Of a stretch of 33,540 bases of DNA, positions 32,062 to 33,540 are shown one piece after another. Numbering within the stretch: position 1 is the first letter of the stretch; every line of letters starts with the position of its first letter. This DNA comes from a virus: positions 1 through 33,540 of IMG/VR virus record IMGVR_UViG_3300040977_000097; one strand, written 5' to 3'. Both the position numbers and the translations under genes were made by a program. The notes beneath the pieces are model-generated. The model did no database searches. It saw only the letters and a list, made by a program, of their open reading frames with translations, and was not told the DNA's origin.

Positions 32062-32425
32062 CAAATAAAATACTCACAATACAAACAACCTCAATAGCCC
32101 GGTAAACATCGCTAAAAATCTCACTAATATTAAATAATATAGCATACATACTATTATTTAAAAACAGAGTGATTAAGAAGCAGTCAAACAGGGCGCACAT
32201 AGCAAGCAGTATAACAAGTAGATTTGATTTTGTTTTTGATATGTCAATGCATGCACATACAACAACAAGTTTCACAAGCGCAACTATTGCCGTGGTTATT
32301 ATAGCAGATTGCGGGAGAGGCAGCCCGAAGGCAAAGCTTATGTTATTTGATACGAAGTTGATTGAGTGGTGATATGTTAGAGCCTCAAAGGTGAGACTCA
32401 CACATAATGCAAAGGCTAGTTTCAT
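31964..32425 (-). CDS. Four-helix membrane protein in the lysis cluster (153 aa)
   Basis: Up to four membrane helices are visible (about 3-18, 41-62, 68-89 and 107-129), followed by a Ser/Arg-rich tail. It starts on the stop of the tiny basic peptide gene and overlaps the next gene by four bases. It could be a second holin or antiholin, but no family is recognised. Another reading frame overlaps its 3' end (see 31822-32061). Confidence 0.6.
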   Translation of the reverse strand: MKLAFALCVSLTFEALTYHHSINFVSNNISFAFGLPLPQSAIITTAIVALVKLVVVCACIDISKTKSNLLVILLAMCALFDCFLITLFLNNSMYAILFNISEIFSDVYRAIEVVCIVSILFDAIRVLFSSAAVPSSRRHSDKASRSIRVGDKV

Positions 32426-32478
32426 TACTTGCGCTTCGTTGGTTTCTTTGGCTTAGGCGGTGTTTTAGATTTACCCAT
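32425..32478 (-). CDS. Tiny Lys/Pro-rich peptide (17 aa)
   Basis: The frame MGKSKTPPKPKKPTKRK is preceded by GGAGA with good spacing, and its TAA shares a base with the ATG of the next gene. Small basic peptides of this type occur next to holins in several phages. Function unknown; very short, so tentative. Confidence 0.45.
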   Translation of the reverse strand: MGKSKTPPKPKKPTKRK

Positions 32479-32517
32479 TATCATCTCCGGTTAGTTGACG
32501 GTTTAATCAGTATAGCA

Positions 32518-32916
32518 TTACTTTGCTACGCCTTTAATCTTTTCAACTGTTCTTAATCCAGCAAGACCGAGCATTGCCAACGTGAGCTCCATCATTACAT
32601 CAATTGGCAGTTCTGGCGCCCCAATCTCTGGCATTATCCAAGCCAATACAGGATTAATGACAAAGGCAAACAGAAAACCGAGTCCACAAACCCACATTAA
32701 GAAAGGTCGAGCCCCTGCCACAAATGTTGACCGATGCTGGGCTTGCACTTTATTTATCTCAGCTTGAACTAGAGCAGGGTGTTGCTCAATCTTCTTAAGC
32801 ATTACCTTGGCTTGCTCTCTCTCTTCATCGCTTGTGAATAATGAATCGAATATATTGCCAACTGCTTTAATTGGCTCGGCTGCACCCACACTAAACAACT
32901 TACTAAAGAAACTCAT
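32518..32916 (-). CDS. Holin of the three-TM type (132 aa)
   Basis: Holins make the inner-membrane hole for lysis. The protein matches the three-TM (GTA-like) family: an N-terminal amphipathic SFFSKLFSVG stretch, an acidic helix around EEREQAKVMLKKIEQHP, then RPFLMWVCGLGFLFAFVINPVLAWI and a final LTLAMLGLAGLRTVEKI helix. The ATG at 32916 is chosen over a GTG four codons earlier. It starts one base after the lysozyme stop. Confidence 0.8.
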   Translation of the reverse strand: MSFFSKLFSVGAAEPIKAVGNIFDSLFTSDEEREQAKVMLKKIEQHPALVQAEINKVQAQHRSTFVAGARPFLMWVCGLGFLFAFVINPVLAWIMPEIGAPELPIDVMMELTLAMLGLAGLRTVEKIKGVAK

Positions 32917-32917
32917 A

Positions 32918-33373
32918 TCACGCCTCACAATAATCTAAGTATGCATTAAAATAATCATTGGCATCAGCCTTTCCATGTACGGTATTCCAATGCCTCTTGC
33001 AGTAATCAGCCATAGCCCGCACATCGCGACTACAAGGCAAAGCCTCTGGCTTCATGAATAACCTTTGCCTAGCCATGAACATTTGATACTGCAAATCATA
33101 CTCAAGCCCATCACTGTGCTCCAAGTTATAACCGAGCAAGCAGGCATTATGGATGCAACTATCACCATTATCCCACACGTCATCGTGGGTTGCTGGCTCC
33201 ATCTGGAATATACCGAGAGCTGGCCCGTTATCACCCTGCCTCAAGTACGTGCCAAGGTGTGACTCATGCGCCGCTATCATCATTAGTAACTCAACAGCAT
33301 CGTTACTGTATCCGCTTGGTATTTGCTTCAGTGTGCGAGTTATTAGGTCGCGTAGTTGGGCTGGGTTAATCAC
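32918..33373 (-). CDS. SLT-type lysozyme/transglycosylase, endolysin (151 aa)
   Basis: The protein has the soluble lytic transglycosylase hallmark: a helix ending in AAHESHLG with the catalytic Glu37, then GPALGIFQMEPATHDD (residues 50-65). It would cleave the glycan of peptidoglycan at the end of infection. No signal peptide is apparent, so release would depend on the holin next to it. The start is a GTG that overlaps the upstream stop, and the holin follows directly. Confidence 0.82.
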   Translation of the reverse strand: MINPAQLRDLITRTLKQIPSGYSNDAVELLMMIAAHESHLGTYLRQGDNGPALGIFQMEPATHDDVWDNGDSCIHNACLLGYNLEHSDGLEYDLQYQMFMARQRLFMKPEALPCSRDVRAMADYCKRHWNTVHGKADANDYFNAYLDYCEA

Positions 33374-33540
33374 ACTTCACCTCTCAATATCATATCTATT
33401 TTATACATATCATTGTCATACTCATCACAGCCGAGCACCATTTGATTCGTGACACATTGGCCAGGGATGAATGGCGCATCATCAATACTGCCACACTCCC
33501 TGTTATCTAGCTTAAACATATCCTCTACATCCCATATTAA
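33370..33540 (-). CDS. Partial gene at the right window edge (3' end, 56 codons)
   Basis: An open frame enters at the right edge on the minus strand and ends at 33370, overlapping the lysozyme start by four bases. The visible end includes CGSIDDAPFIPGQCVTNQMV and DNDMYKIDMILRGEV. The 5' end lies outside the window. It is likely a real late gene, as it overlaps its neighbour in the usual way, but I do not recognise the family. Confidence 0.6.
   Translation of the reverse strand, partial: LIWDVEDMFKLDNRECGSIDDAPFIPGQCVTNQMVLGCDEYDNDMYKIDMILRGEV

Noticed and set aside
1-33540. Integron integrase gene for the attC-like sites
   Set aside because: No tyrosine recombinase pattern was found in the translated genes I inspected; sites may depend on a host integrase or on a gene outside the window.
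1-33540. tRNA or rRNA genes
   Set aside because: No convincing cloverleaf with a T-loop GTTCRA motif or rRNA-like stretch was seen; a tRNAscan-type search would be decisive.

Overview
The window is an AT-rich stretch of a short-tailed (podovirus-type) double-stranded DNA phage or prophage, probably of a marine or environmental gammaproteobacterium. The phage call rests on the large terminase, portal, scaffold, capsid, a P22-like tail and ejection series, fibres/tailspikes and a lysis cluster. The host guess is inference only, from Shine-Dalgarno use, lambdoid-type ninB/ninG/erf genes and attC-like sites of the kind found in integrons of gammaproteobacteria. No integrase, repressor, replicase or lysogeny gene is visible, so lifestyle cannot be decided.

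Layout. Positions 1-3131 (+ strand) hold a tightly overlapping early operon: tiny membrane peptides, a possible DNA-binding protein, an ERF single-strand annealing protein, a DEDDy 3'-5' exonuclease, a small unknown, SSB and another small unknown. Positions 3135-6220 (+) hold the most unusual part: a row of small unknown genes, most followed within a few bases of the stop codon by a 58-64 bp imperfect inverted repeat bounded by ACATAAC and GTTATGT-type ends. These look like integron attC recombination sites, so the region reads as a cassette array without an integron integrase, carried inside a phage. ninB lies within one long unit and ninG immediately follows the last.

Positions 7038-33540 (- strand) hold the late genes, transcribed right to left: an incomplete gene at the window edge, an SLT-type lysozyme, a 3-TM holin, further membrane/coiled-coil proteins, a fibre with a probable SGNH/SASA esterase domain, a 23-residue-repeat protein, terL, portal, a GroES-like co-chaperonin, scaffold, decoration-like protein, major capsid protein with a terminator after it, a fibre-like protein, P22 gp4-like and gp10-like tail accessory proteins, a small needle/fibre-like protein, a GNAT-like protein, three ejection proteins, and two large fibre/tailspike genes. 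The + and - blocks converge at about 7.02-7.04 kb.

How it fits together: the late block builds and fills a P22-like virion and lyses the host. The early block supplies annealing, exonuclease and ssDNA-binding functions. The cassette-like array sits among the recombination genes (erf, ssb, ninB, ninG) and may be a place where the phage gains and swaps small accessory genes. No gene-free stretch longer than about 200 bases was found; the largest gaps (about 3132-3278 and 3871-4023) hold hairpins, attC-like sites and a candidate promoter.
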